A DNA stretch of 64,000 bases, taken from contig JAYKKM010000257.1 of assembly GCA_035772405.1 (NCBI GenBank), positions 287,001-351,000 of the forward strand, in the 5' to 3' direction. Made by a program: the position numbers and the translations under genes. This document shows positions 32,430 to 44,149 of the stretch, one piece after another. The notes beneath the pieces were generated by a model that had not been told where the DNA came from, did no database searches, and was given only the letters and a program-made list of their open reading frames with translations. How positions within the stretch are numbered: position 1 is the stretch's first letter; each line of letters starts with the position of its first letter. The stretch comes from Chrysogorgia sp. JL179-B06 (taxonomy: Eukaryota; Cnidaria; Anthozoa; Scleralcyonacea; Chrysogorgiidae).

Positions 32430-32612
32430 TTTATGTAATTATTATTATTATTATTTTTATTTATTATTATTATTTTTTTTTCGATTTGTATTGTATAATT
32501 AATAATTTGTAATTTAGTAATTTAGGTAAATATGCAAGGCCTCTCTGGAAAGCAGCTAATTTAGTTGAGTAGAGCCACCTTGCTTAAATAAAATTATTCA
32601 ATTCAATTCAAG
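32430..32612 (+). pseudogene. LINE 3' UTR fragment
   Basis: AAGGCCTCTCTGGAAAGCAG and TTGCTTAAATAAAATTATTC with an AATTC repeat tail resemble CR1-like 3' ends. No coding part is attached. Confidence 0.5.
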
Positions 32613-32639
32613 TGAAATTCTGCCTCGGGATAATCTCGT

Positions 32640-33055
32640 ACCCAGAGTAGGAACGCAGGCTCTCGGTACGAGATTGGGTACGAGGTTGGATCAGTGTTCA
32701 GGATCAGGCCAAGCGACACTTTTGCCAAATCGAACATCACGTTTGTAATATTTGCTGAATTGAACGACTTATCTGGCGGTCATATTTCAAATCGTACAAA
32801 CGAACGGCAATACCCTTCTAACATTAAAATAACATACGGAAATCATGCGGGATGTCACCGTTGTCAAAAACATTGAGGTTACACCGTTACAGCGTCTCCT
32901 TGAATTAAGACGCTGTAATATATTTATTAGCTTTATTTATTTTCGTAATTCGTTACAGCATAATTTCATGTTTATAAACCAATCTTCATTCGCCATTTGC
33001 TGGTCCACATGCGTCGAACGCACTTACATAATCTTTGATTATTACTCCTAGCCTA
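32640..33055 (+). repeat. Dispersed repeat Q, further copy
   Basis: Contains GCGACACTTTTGCCAAATCG, ACTTATCTGGCGGTCATA and TTGAATTAAGACGCTGTAAT, as in 13900-14560. Confidence 0.7.
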
Positions 33056-33059
33056 AAAA

Positions 33060-33245
33060 TAATAGCCCACCTTCCTAAGTGTCACGCCATGGTTAGCCGT
33101 TTTAATGAATTATTCACGTTGTAAATTTAGACCTGTATTATAGATATTTTCTAACAGCTTTATTTAGACTACTCTGAAGATGTTGCACGTTCGCAACGAA
33201 ACGTTAGTAAACATGTTTTAAAGTTTTTTGACTTGTCTTGTATTA
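33060..33245 (+). mobile_element. PLE tail, fourth family
   Basis: A 3' region ending in a hammerhead-like motif and TGTATTATGGCGCTTGACAC. A diverged copy is at 50751-50990, sharing TGGTTAGCCGT and GTTCTAAAACTTGACTTG-like sequence. No protein part remains. Confidence 0.6.
33170..33209 (+). ncRNA. Hammerhead-like motif with GTTGC/GCAAC stem II
   Basis: TACT, CTGAAGA, T, GTTGC-ACGTTC-GCAAC, GAAACGTT, AGTA. The core fits CUGANGA with N = A. Both stem I (4 bp) and stem II (5 bp) are perfect. One unpaired T precedes stem II. Confidence 0.6.
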
Positions 33246-33455
33246 TGGCGCTTGACACTTACGAATTTTGAGCTGGGCTCTAATTATCTCTAATCACTGT
33301 ACAATTTATCGTCATTATTTCCTACAATGAATAAATTGAAAAAAATGGTACTCCATCATGTTTCTGAGTCATGTTTCTACGACTTTCTTGTATAAGTCGT
33401 ATTGATGAAAATCTAACTTGGAATATCGATAAATTGGCAACAAAATTGAATGTAC

Positions 33456-33699
33456 TTATAAGGTACACATAAGGTACACATAAGTTACATATAAGGTACT
33501 TATAAGGTACATATAAGGTACTTATGAGGTACATATAAGGTACTTATAAGGTACATATAAGGTACTTATAAGGTACATATAAGGTACTTAAGGTACATAT
33601 AAGGTACTTATAAGGTACTTATAAGGTACTTATAAGGTACTTATAAGGTACTTATAAGGTACATATAAGGTACCTATAAGGTACATATAAGGTACTTAA
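33456..33699 (+). repeat. 11-bp minisatellite
   Basis: About 22 units of AAGGTACWTAT. Peptides such as VPYKYLI on the minus strand are artefacts of the repeat. Confidence 0.95.
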
Positions 33700-34374
33700 A
33701 GGGGAACTATAGTCAAAAAATAAATTACTTTTAAATATGTACCTTATACGCAATAAAACCATTTTTAGAGCAATCGGACTGTTATTTCAAAAGTTATCAC
33801 GCCACTACGATAAAAACTCACCCCCGTCTTTTAGATTTTCTTTAGCATAGAATAGTATTTCAGGGTCGAAAGTGATCATCGATGTAAAAAAAAACTAAAA
33901 AATAGTATTTTGAAGTAAGTATTTTGAGCTCTGAAATCACCATTATTTAGGCCACCATTACTAAAAACGTGTTCCAAGTGAGCCCGCAATTTCAAAAGGT
34001 AATATTGTTTGTGACGTCAGATTCTCAATGCCACGCCTGAATTTCGGTCGAGGTTATTTGTTTTCTTGTTTTTTTCGAGAAGTAGATTAAATGTCCAGCC
34101 TTTCAGATGAAGAATTTAAAAAAACGACCTTGATTTACTTGAAGAATTAGCCACGTGGAGTCTTCGCGTTGAGAATCTGACGTCACTTCGTTACGCTGGT
34201 CAAGAACACGAACGATTAATGGCGGACATAACAAGTCCAGATTCGGAGTAAGAAAAATAATACTTGCCATCGTCGAATCGCAAAACGGTTTCGACCAAGT
34301 AATATTTAGCAGCTCTGCTTTATAAATACGTAAAAATATCGATAGGTAAAAATTTGATCGTAGTGGCACTTTAA
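33696..34374 (+). mobile_element. TTAA-target MITE, family A, copy 2 (chimeric left end)
   Basis: 33801-34374 matches family A and ends ATCGTAGTGGCACT then TTAA. The left end is replaced by TTAAAGGGGAACTATAGTC (from 33696), which itself looks like another TTAA-element terminus. Confidence 0.75.
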
Positions 34375-34384
34375 GCATAATGTT

Positions 34385-35210
34385 TATAAGTGTTAATAGT
34401 TTTACGATATCTACTCTTGTACTCGAGAAATAACGTTTTCATTCCCGTATTGTATGCTTCTGGACGCCGCCATTTTAGAGTTTGCTCGACGGCTCAGACT
34501 CGAGGTACAGCGGGAATTTATTTTCAATCTTGACGTCATGGAATGCAAGGAACAAAAGACAAGTACTCAATGACGTCAAAATACTAACACTAAGTAAATA
34601 ACTAATTAAAAAGAGAAACATTTGACTATGGCGGCTGGTAAGATGAGAGATTATCCTTGTAGTAACACTTTAACTTATGGTTGAATTGACTTAACACGAA
34701 TGCATGAGCACTTGAGTAGACTAGGTAGGCTATTCCACAGGTTGATGGTTCGCGGAAAAAAGAATATCTAAAATACTTTTTCTTGTGGGTGGTCAGAGGA
34801 TGATAATTATTAGTGTCAAATGTTCTAGTGTTGTGAGAAGAGCGAGTAGGTGTAAAGTATTTATCGAGGTTGACAATGATTAGACCATTTCTATATTTAA
34901 AAAGAAGACTGATCGCGTCTAAACTCAAGGGGAAGTAAGTCTAGTGAAGTGAGTCTTTCTTTGTAGGATAACTCCTGGGAGGGATAGTTAAGTATGAACT
35001 TTGTGGCACGACGTTGGACATTTTCAATCAGTCGGCGGTGTTTTACAGTGTGTGGAGACCAGACGTTGAAGCAGTATTCTAGGTGAGGCCAAACAAGGGA
35101 GCAGTAGAGCAGTTTTCTGGTCTTGATATCAGATATTGAATTTGATATTGAATTTGGAGTGATGTCTCTCTCTACTATGAACATCGGAAATCCTTACTAA
35201 TAGTGAATAA
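34385..35210 (-). pseudogene. CR1-like LINE relic, 3' part
   Basis: Minus strand: KTRKLLYCSLVWPHLEYC, VWSPHTVKHRRLIENVQRRA and TKFILNYPS followed by the C-terminal tail, in at least two frames. This is the RT thumb and C-terminal region only. Confidence 0.8.
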
Positions 35211-35454
35211 ATAAGAGACATTCACACGTTTAAAAGCCAAAGTTGATCAGACTCCTTTGTAAAAGGTAGCCAATTTAAGGTGTTAAAAAGTAAAATAAAT
35301 GGTGTCGTTTTTTCAGTACCTAAAATAATTCTAGCAGCTCTCTTCAGTGTAACTTCAATACTCTTGTGAGGCACTCCACACTACAGCAATCCCATATTAC
35401 ACTTAACACTTCCATACATCAATGTAGGTTTAACACCATTAAAGTATGCGTTAA

Positions 35455-35575
35455 TATACACAATGTTGTCGTGAATGTGGGAGAGCTCGGAGTAGACAGA
35501 CGACACGTGGACGATCGTTTTTCTGAGGATATGAGCTTGACGATCGTCCACGTATCGACCATTAAAGTATGTTTC
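35455..35575 (-). mobile_element. SINE-tail-like fragment with hairpin
   Basis: GGGAGAGCTCGGAGTAGACA is the reverse complement of the SINE tail near 8305. CGTGGACGATCG and CGATCGTCCACG form a perfect 12-bp inverted pair. Confidence 0.5.
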
Positions 35576-36147
35576 CTTTTGTCGTCTTTTAAGATATGGG
35601 CTGATATGTTTAAGATAGTTGTTTTGACAATTCCTTATACATAAATAATCAATGCAGTGGGCTTCATGCAAATTGAAGTTTTCATCAAGGATTACCCCCA
35701 GTAACGTTTGGCAAGATACTTCATCAGTCTGAGTATCATCCAATTTAATCCCTGAAGCTATGCTTGTATCTGATGGAAGTTTATTTTAATGCGTTTTCCT
35801 GTTATTGGAATATCAGTCCAATTAATATGTGCTGCAAAAATGTCGATTGAGGAATGAGACAGGTGTAATGGAATATCATTCACAAATAACAGGAAAAGTA
35901 CTGTTCTGTTATCTGTCAATGATATTCCAGTGCTAGGTCATGACCTGGCACCGATCCTTGTGGTACACCCTGTTTTATAGGCAAATAGTCCGACTGCTTG
36001 CCATCAATGGTAATTACAAACTGAGATCTGTCAGTGATATAGATTGTGCTGAATCGCCAACTCTATACAATCGTAACTTAGTCAATAACATTTGATGATC
36101 CAACATATCGAAAGCCTTCCGGAAATCGATGAACACCATTCCAAGGT

Positions 36148-36236
36148 GACCTTCGCCTCTCCATTTTCCGCCACGCCCCCAATTCCGCCCGCCCCTAAAC
36201 GTAATGCCTGTAACGCAGGCTAACGTTAACCTTGGT
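36148..36236 (-). mobile_element. Partial GC-rich (MULE-like) MITE end
   Basis: CCTCTCCATTTTCCGCC, CCCAATTCCGCCCGCCC and GTAACGCAGGCTA match the right end of the element at 46417-46915. Confidence 0.65.
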
Positions 36237-37439
36237 TAACCTTGGTTAACCTTGTCCGGATCCATATTAGATAATATTTATAAGTCCATAAGCTTAATCA
36301 ACGCAGATTTAGTAGAATTTCTCGCACGAAAAGCCGATTACAATTCGTAAAGTAATTGATTATTTACAAGAATACCCATAAGGGATTTGGCAACATACTT
36401 CTCAAATACTTTAGATAATACGGATAATATACTGTCACTCTATAATTATTTCTAAGATGGTGTGAGCCAGCCTTAAAGGTTGGGCTACACGTGCTATTTT
36501 CCATTTACTGGCGAAGATCCCTTAGCTCTAAATAAGTTTAGAAGCTTGGTTGAAGAAAACCGGAGATCAGTTTTAGTATTGTCACACTAATGGCATCAGA
36601 TCCAGTAGCTTTGGAACACGATAACCTATCAATCAGTTCGACAACCTCCTGAACTGTTATAGGAGGAATATTGTTGTGACAAAATTATCAATCTTCGAAG
36701 AAACAAACTGATCGAGTTTTCTTTCGTTGAACGGGCGAGATAAGATCGAGTCGTCGCCCATTGTTTTGACGATATTTACAAATAAATCATTTAGCATATT
36801 AGCCATTTCCAATGTGTCTGTTTCGGTAGTGCCATCTTCCTTTCTCAGTTCAGTAATCTTGTTTGAATTTATTGTTTTCGTTGGTCATTTTAATGCCTTC
36901 CAAATTATCTTAGGTTTCCATTGTTGTTATCAATTGTCTCCTGACAATATATCCCCGCCTTATACCCCCCGCCTTATACCCTCCGCCTTTGTCACTGTAT
37001 GAATATAAAGAGAGAATAATATAATAAGAGAGACGCGGTTGGTAAAATTGTCGTTGATCATGTGAATGCTGCACGATACATGTTTGCCGACCATCGACGA
37101 CAACTGTGTAATTTTAGATGCCGCGTGCACACTTATCTGCGCAATCTGCAATTGAATACGACCGGCTTATCCGATTAGTGTACAGTGTTCAGCAGCACAC
37201 AATCACCAAACGCGAGCATGCGCACATGGTCTTATTTTTGAAATTACTCATGAGGAATTTCAAAGCATTCAACATGGCGACGCACTCGCGTTCTCGGTTG
37301 AATAGTTTCGTTTGAATATTCATAAGATGGAAAGCAGTACAGGGCAAAATAAAGATCACGGAGACGGAAGAGTAAATCTCGGGCGGCAGTAGACGAGGTG
37401 CGGGAAGGAAAAGGCTACACGAAGGAGGTTACAGAAATG

Positions 37440-37945
37440 TTCAAAGTATTTTATGTAAAACTAAAGTATAGTATAAAACTAAAAATATGGCCTGAAAATC
37501 TTACTTAATTAAAAGTAAAAGATGGCCGGAAAATTTTACTTAATTAAAAGTAAAAGTATGGCCTGAAATAAATCTTACTTAAGTAAAAGTATGGCAAAAA
37601 AATATTCCAGAAAAGTGCTTCTGAAACAAACTATATATTCTCGAACCACTAACCGACATGACAAATGACAATTTATAGTCTGGTACTGTACTTTAATCTG
37701 GGCGCTGTTAGCGGCGCCAACTCGACAGTTGCCAATCACGTGCACATGCAAAACCAACTTCGCTAGATCTCCAGCGGATGGACAGGGTGGACCGATTATT
37801 CTGCGACTGCTCGTTACGAATTTATTTTTTTACTTTGCCGATAAAACAAAAAGTAACGAAGTTAAAAAGTAATTATTGAACAAAAATTTTACTTCGTTAC
37901 AAGTAAAAAGTATTTGTTGAAAAATATACTTCGTTACGAGTAAAT
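37440..37945. repeat. AT-rich repeat region with about 40-bp tandem units
   Basis: AAAAGTAAAAGTATGGCCTG and ATCTTACTTAATTAAAAGTA recur about three times (37478-37595). A related AAGTAACGAAG / CTTCGTTAC region follows at 37850-37945, suggesting one element with mirrored ends. Confidence 0.6.
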
Positions 37946-38048
37946 GGGCAGAGTATTTATATTTATTGTATGAGGGCCATAAGTTTGTCAGTTTTTACCC
38001 TTGGATGACATTTAATGTGCATATATAGCACTAACAAACCTGTGGCCC

Positions 38049-38616
38049 TTAAAGTGCCACTACGATCAAATTTTTACCTATCGATATTTTTACGTATTTA
38101 TAAAGCAGAGCTGCTAAATATTACTTGGTCGAAACCGTTTTGCGATTTGACGATGGCAAGTATTATTTTTCTTACTCCGAATCTGGAGTTGTTATGTCCG
38201 CCATTAATCGTTCATGTTCTTGACCAGCGTAACGAAGTGACGTCAGATTCTCAACGCGAAGACTCCACGTGGCTAATTCTTCAAGTAATCAAGGTCGTTT
38301 TTTTCAAATTCTTCGTCTGAAAGCTACTTCTCGAAAAAAAACAAGAAAACAAATAACCTCGACCGAAATTCAGGCGTAGCATTGAGAATCTGACGTCACA
38401 AACAATATTATCTTTTCAAATTGCGGGCTCACTTGGAACACGTTTTTACTAATGGTGGCCTAAATAATAGTGATTTCAGAGCTCAAAATACTTACTTCAA
38501 AATACAATTTTTTAGTTTTTTTTTACATCGATGATCACTTTCGACCCTGAAATACTATTCTATGCTAAAGAAAATCTAAAAGACGGGGGTGAATTTTCAT
38601 CGTAGTGCCACTTTAA
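38049..38616 (-). mobile_element. TTAA-target MITE, family A, copy 3
   Basis: Opposite orientation to copy 1. TTAA at 38049-38052 and 38613-38616, with TIR AGTGCCACTACGAT at the left and ATCGTAGTGCCACT at the right. Confidence 0.85.
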
Positions 38617-38619
38617 ATA

Positions 38620-39272
38620 TTAAAATCTAATTTACAAGAAATAAAATTAAAACATTAAAAATACGAATAGCTATAGCAATATTGACCATCTAATTAGTAA
38701 AAGAGTAACAAGGGCTAGAAATAAAACTAAAAGAAATAAAACTATGAGTCGTTTCATAGAGTGCGCAAATATAACTACCTCCCGATCGTCTGCGCAAGTT
38801 TTGTCCACGCCAAATACACCAGCATTTACATCAAAACAAGGTACTCTTGAGTTGTTTGATACCAAGTGACTATTATAAAATAACCGGAAGTAAATGAGCG
38901 AGTACACGCTATCTGATTGGTTACTGAGCTCAAAAACCGTGCATTATAACTCAATAAAGCATAAGCTGACGTGATTCCTCGCGTAGATTTTGTCGTTTTT
39001 GACGGATTTTAAGTAGTTTAAATCACAAAAAAAGTCAAAGAACATCTGGATACAAAGCTAATCAAGGTACTAACACAACAGAATGTTTTAACTGCAACGT
39101 TGAGTACATTTTCATCGCTAAAATCGCCAACGTGTTTTCATCAAAGGCTTCCTAGCAACGTGCGTTGCTATGTGCTAGCAACGTCTCTTATAACAGGTAA
39201 ATCCACATTTTTCATGGCTTTATTGTTAATTTAATGGTGTTATTCTATAAAATAAATAAAAAACTTTGTCTT
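38620..39272. other. Intergenic DNA
   Basis: No recognised gene or element termini. Confidence 0.5.
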
Positions 39273-39378
39273 GTGTGATTATCGAGTTATAATGGCACTC
39301 GAGAAGCTAGTAAAACACTCGGCTATCGCCTCGTGTTTTACACGCATCTCTCGTGCCATTATAACTCGATAATCACAC
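39273..39378. mobile_element. Hairpin MITE, 106 bp
   Basis: GTGTGATTATCGAGTTATAA is mirrored by TTATAACTCGATAATCACAC. The apex is ACACTCGGCTATCGCCTCGT, nearly the same as at 44070. Confidence 0.88.
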
Positions 39379-39379
39379 G

Positions 39380-40140
39380 CGACACATTTTTTATTTCTTA
39401 ATTACAAGCTAAATCCGGCGCGTAACAACCAACAGCGTTTTAGTTATAAAAATATCAATAACGAATTATATTTTTTAAATATTCAATTCCACAAAGGAGA
39501 GAACAAATACAACTCAAACAAACGCGCACTGTACACGTCGATATTCGTCGTTGCGTCCGATTATTCTCGACTGTTGCACTTCGAACGAGGCACATTGGGA
39601 TAACTACGCCGTCGAAAAAGCGCGTTGTCTATTTGCCATGTTGGCCGCGGGTTTTCGTAGACTGTACTAGTGTTCTTGACGACGTTAGTGCGTGCTACCG
39701 CGGATGATAAACGGATAAACTTTACAAAGTCGAGTTAGTGCGTATACATATACAACGTAGCTCTAAACCGTTGTTCATTCAAAATTGAAATATTTATTAA
39801 TTGGATATCTTACTACGCACCCCCCGGCCTTCTATTTGCGCCTCCTTATAAGGAATACGTACTAGATACCCCTATCAGAAATTCTGGGTGTCATGTGACC
39901 AGCCGATCCCAGGGCCATTTTCGCCGACCTTCCACCGTATCTTCTGTAAAATTTAATTTGAATAACCAGCATAAATTAGTATAAATTAGCGTTCGGTTCC
40001 GGTTCCAAGTTCCTGTATCGCTGTATCATGAATTATTACTAGCCGCTATTTTGGTCACGTAAAGTTCGTTAATCCTGTGCATATTTCCGCCTGACAAATA
40101 AAGATATCTTGAACGTAGAACGCTATAATAATTAGTTCAT
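39380..40140. other. Intergenic DNA
   Basis: No recognised gene or repeat. Confidence 0.5.
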
Positions 40141-40408
40141 GATTGAGTCGGTTTTCTTTGATGTACCGCGGGCTTTATCAGCATAAATACCATGAATACT
40201 AATTAGATAAGAAATGAAGGAAAAAACTAGGGAAATCTTTGTCCAAGGTGGATAAAATGGACAAAACTTTGTTGGAAAACCTTCCTCAATCATGAACTAA
40301 ATCAGTTAGATCCCTCGAATGTCGGGCTTTATGCTATATAAAGCCCTCGGACGCTGCGCGTCCTCGGTCTTTATATCGCATAAAGCCCTCCTTCTCGGGA
40401 TCTAACTC
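40141..40408 (-). repeat. GATAAACACC-family hairpin repeat, copy 4
   Basis: Begins GATTGAGTCGGTTTTCTTTG and ends in the hairpin GGACGCTGCGCGTCC, GGGATCTAAC, collinear with 12994-13262. Confidence 0.75.
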
Positions 40409-40454
40409 TTACTTTACAATTATAGATGCACGATTATCGTTGTAATATACGGAA

Positions 40455-40545
40455 TTCGTGGCCACGTGGCCCACGCTCATGGGAAGTGATGGTCTATAAA
40501 CCACATGGGCATGGGAGTTCGTTCAATTCCCGTCATGCAATCACT
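40455..40545 (+). mobile_element. Weak tRNA-like sequence
   Basis: A B box-like GTTCAATTCCCGTC lies downstream of a poor A box (TGGCCCACGCTCATGGG). Could be a decayed SINE. Confidence 0.3.
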
Positions 40546-40552
40546 ATATATT

Positions 40553-41345
40553 CTTTTTCACATTTAGAGCCCTGTTTGTATACTTATTCGATTTCGATAT
40601 AACATTTGCAATTTCATTAGAAGGTAAAACTTAGGAGTAATTCCTTGTTTTTTGTTTGTTCTATCCTTCAGTTACATACTGGATCGATGCCAGCCTAAAG
40701 GCATAATCCAATCCGCTTCCTCTTAGACAATAGTATATAGCACTCGATGTTTTCCTCAAAAACTCTAGCTATAACCTTGTGCTAATTACATTTAATACAG
40801 TAGCTAGAAGGCAGTAACAGGTATATCACGCTAATATTGATTTATTAATGCACATTTTATTTTAATCTATACCGTATATCGTAATTTGATATTTTTCTGA
40901 GAAAGCACTGATTTACATTGTACCATTTAGTACTTCCTTCAATAAGAAATCAATTGAAAACAAAAACACAAGCGCGCAAAGCACTACCCTGACACTCACT
41001 CTTTAAGAATATTGATCATGCATACCGCCGTTCTAGTGTTTTAGATATGGACAGAGAAGACCCTAAAAAACTCTATTTTGATCTAACTTCCGACACGCTT
41101 GTGATTGCAGAAGGTATAGTCTGCGCACGGCGTTTATGTGATGCAAAATATACAATTACTATTGTTTTGAAATGACATTTATCCTGATTGGAAACTATAT
41201 ACACCGCCAATATTATATTATTTTCATAACTATATTATTTTCACATTTAGAGCCCGGCTGTGTATATACTGACTTGCAAGGAAATGACTTCAATATAACA
41301 TTTGCAACATCACTACAAAGTAAAACATTTATACGAATATTTCTT
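40553..41345 (+). repeat. Direct duplication of about 105 bp
   Basis: TTTTCACATTTAGAGCCC and ATATAACATTTGCAA occur at 40553-40660 and again at 41236-41345, diverged, with unrecognised sequence between. Confidence 0.6.
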
Positions 41346-41665
41346 TCGTTCTTCTTTTTTCGTACTGTCATTTTACCTTCTGTTTCACTGAAAATTCAGG
41401 GATCAATACTGATTTTATAACCATGCATCAACAAAAATGTACGAGTAAAACCTCTTTCCTCTTAGATACAATCATTTCCTATTAATGCCAAGCCCATATG
41501 AAGAATTTGACCAATCTAACCGGACAACACTTCAATAAGTATCGGAGGTATATTTTGTTCTGGTGATTGATCTGCGCTATTTATTCCGTTGTTTTCTCTG
41601 CGCTTCTGTTATATACGTTGGAGGACATGAATCAAAACCCGTCATTGACAATTAGTTGCCACTGC

Positions 41666-42311
41666 TTAGGCCTGGTTTAGACGTCGAACGGCACATGTAC
41701 CGAATTCGCTAATTTGCAGTGAGTTCGGCACATGTGAAGTTCGATGCCTAAACCGTAGCCTGCGTGGAGGCGTTACGTTTGTACGGGCGGAATTGGGGAC
41801 GGAATTGGGGGCGGGGCGGAAAATGGAGAGGCGAAAGTAAGATAGTAACGCCTGCCAAAATGCTAATTTTGTACGCATTCATAAAAGCGTACAAAATTAG
41901 CATGATTGACATTGTTTACTTAGCAGTTCACAAAACAACCAATAAAAGGGATAATATTGATTGCCTGATCACAAACGCTAACGTGTGGAATATCAAACTT
42001 TCCCAAATGCGTATCGGCAAAAAATTGCCACGACATCACGACCATTTATAAGTAAGTCACTGAGTCACACTGTTCGGGCTTAAGATTATTTTCATAGGGA
42101 AAATCCAACGCTACCTCATTCCTTTGTTGTATTGGGCAAGTTTGACAGTTTGTTTACATAAGACTGGAATCATTTACATAGACTGGGAATTTAGCCGATA
42201 CTTTTGGTGGAGTTTGTACGCTTTTATGAATAGGATTTTGGCAGGCGTTACTTTCACCTCTCCATTTTCCGCCCCCGCCCCCCCCCCCCCAAAAACCTAA
42301 ACCGGGCCTAA
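41666..42311. mobile_element. Hairpin MITE interrupted by a GC-rich MITE
   Basis: The TTAGGCCTGGTTTAGAC left end pairs with CCTAAACCGGGCCTAA at the right, and CGGCACATG blocks pair internally. The inner element (41756-42295) splits the right arm and is bounded by CCTAAACCG at both sides. Confidence 0.7.
41756..42295 (+). mobile_element. GC-rich MULE-like MITE with 9-bp duplication
   Basis: Starts TAGCCTGCGTGGAGGCGTTA. CCTAAACCG occurs directly at 41747-41755 and 42296-42304. The right terminus is eroded into poly-C and AAAAA. Within it a pair GCCAAAATGCTAATTTTGTA and mirrored sequence suggest further nesting. Confidence 0.65.
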
Positions 42312-42469
42312 TTAGTCTTATTTACGCGAAATGGCAGATAGAAACCGTTTTCCACCTATAGTAGAGACTACACGCATAGGCTAATTTAAAGTCTGAGATA
42401 ATGTGTCAGATAAACCTATGTGGGCTACTATGGCCAATAACAAGCGGATATAGTATGCCATTCGCGGCG

Positions 42470-42790
42470 TCTACATATACGCAAAGTATAAAACTAAGGA
42501 AATAAACTTTAGATCCCATCTTGCATGCACTGTATTGATAAAATTTGCATACCATTTCTGGTATTTACTTCGTCGGCGCTTTGCTTTACCATAACATATC
42601 AGACACTTGCGATTCCATTGACAGCTTTGCCACAGTATTAAAGAAGCATGATTTATAGTGGCACTGTGGTAGTGATTTATCAGAAATTTGTTTACCAAAC
42701 ATCAACTACATAGTCAAATGTATGTATACTGTGTATGCAGTCAAAAGCCTTGCCAATTATATTCAGATAAGTGATATAGTTATTTGTAAT
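42470..42790 (+). repeat. Dispersed repeat R, uninterrupted copy
   Basis: ATTTCTGGTATTTACTTCG, CATAACATATCAGACACT and TGTGTATGCAGTCAAAAGCC align with 46360-47095, where the MITE at 46417-46915 interrupts the sequence. Confidence 0.75.
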
Positions 42791-43104
42791 TTAAGTCTGC
42801 TGTATTTAAATATAATTAAAATAATTGAAAACAATGTGTATATACTACAGTATGTCTGTTACAATTTATATAATTAATCCCAGGGTTCATTTTGGAAATT
42901 TTGGAAAAAATTAGGCTTCCATGGCTTTTGAGGAAGCACTTCTCTTGCGATAGCAACATCTCAAATTATTAATAATTCATGAGCCGAAAACAAAGGAAAT
43001 CAATACCGAGACGGACAACTGGATACCTGGTCTTAATTAGCATAGGATTTTGACAATTTCCACCTCAAATTTCTCTTAAAATACTGATTCATTCGAGATG
43101 TAAG

Positions 43105-44147
43105 ATCAAAGAGTGTTCCTGCATCTCTATCCAGTCTAGCCCAGACACAAATTTCGAGTATGAATAGATATACAGGGTGTATAAAAAAAAGCGACCTTTA
43201 GAAATTAACCTATTGTTGTTATGCACAAGATTTTATGCTCCTGGGAATTTAAAATAGCTTCTAATCGTATGAAGGAGTATAACTGCATAACAAATTGTCA
43301 AAGTACTAATTAGTCATATCATCAGTTCGAATAAAAATGGTTCAACTGACCACAGAGCAACGAGTTTTTATTTACTGCATAAAAATGCATACTGTTAGCC
43401 TGTAATTGTTCATATCTTCTTTCATAAGCTTAGCAGTATTTCAAAATATTCGTCAAATACACTGCTGCTCTATATTACCCACCTCGCTTAACCGTCAGAT
43501 AAACATTGTTATATTACTATTTTTACCGTAAAATATACAGGAAAATCAAATTTACTGTTAGGACTAACTGCCTACTTAATATACCATGTAAGAGGGAAAA
43601 TTCACGCATATACTTACGATTAGACGGCTTTAAATCACGTTGGAAGTCGACCAGGAAAAGCCGTCTAATCGTATAAGTATATGTGTAATTTTTCCCTCTT
43701 ACAAGGTATATTAAGTAGGCAGTTAGTCCTTAACAGTAAATTTGATTTTCCTGTATATTTTACGGTAAAAATAGTAATATAACAATGTTTATCTGACGGT
43801 TAAGCGAGATGAACACCGCAGGGGGTAATATAGAGTAGCAGTGTATTTGATGAATATTTTGAAACACTGCTAAGCTTTATGATCTATAAACAAGTCATAT
43901 AGAATATATTGATGTTATGAAAGAAGATATGAACAATTACAGGCTAACAGTACGCATTTTTATGCGGTAAATAAATGAATTATAAAAAAATTATAATATA
44001 ACTATGTATATATATTCATACTCGAAATTTGTGTCTGGGCTACCTATGCTCGAATTCGGTTAAAAAACTCGGCTATCGCCTCGTTTTTCAACCTACTTCT
44101 TGGGGACTGGATATCGGATGAAACACTCTTTCTCGTGTTTGATCTAT
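43105..44147. repeat. Nested inverted-repeat complex of about 1 kb
   Basis: Outer arms GATCAAAGAGTGTTCC and AACACTCTTTCTCGTGTTTG; next pair GCCCAGACACAAATTTCGAG (from 43136) and CTCGAAATTTGTGTCTGGGC (to 44040); innermost arms of about 250-300 bp (43366-43655 and 43655-43975) with GTAAATTTGATTTTCCTG-type sequence in mirror. An apex fragment ACTCGGCTATCGCCTCG lies at 44070. It looks like two or three foldback elements inserted into each other. Confidence 0.75.
43171..43385 (+). pseudogene. Possible Tc1/mariner-like transposase N-terminal relic
   Basis: ACAGGGTGTATAAAAAAAAG resembles an IS630/mariner-like terminus. The frame from 43338 reads MVQLTTEQRVFIYCIKMHT, like the start of some mariner-type transposases, then stops. 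Cut off by the foldback at 43366. Confidence 0.35.
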
Positions 44148-44149
44148 TA

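Larger units (their letters stand above)
35220..36900 (-). pseudogene. CR1-like LINE relic with RT core
   Basis: Minus strand, in order: SKATGSDAISVTILKLI (about 36550-36640), MVFIDFRKAFDMLDHQMLL (about 36085-36145), a SDYLPIKQGVPQGS-like block near 35945-36000 and a LLGVILDEN block near 35680-35710. Frames are broken. Interrupted at 36145-36270 by GC-rich MITE sequence. Confidence 0.8.

Noticed and set aside
33322..33534. A 70-codon frame rich in Val, Pro and Tyr
   Set aside because: Translation of the 11-bp minisatellite on the minus strand.
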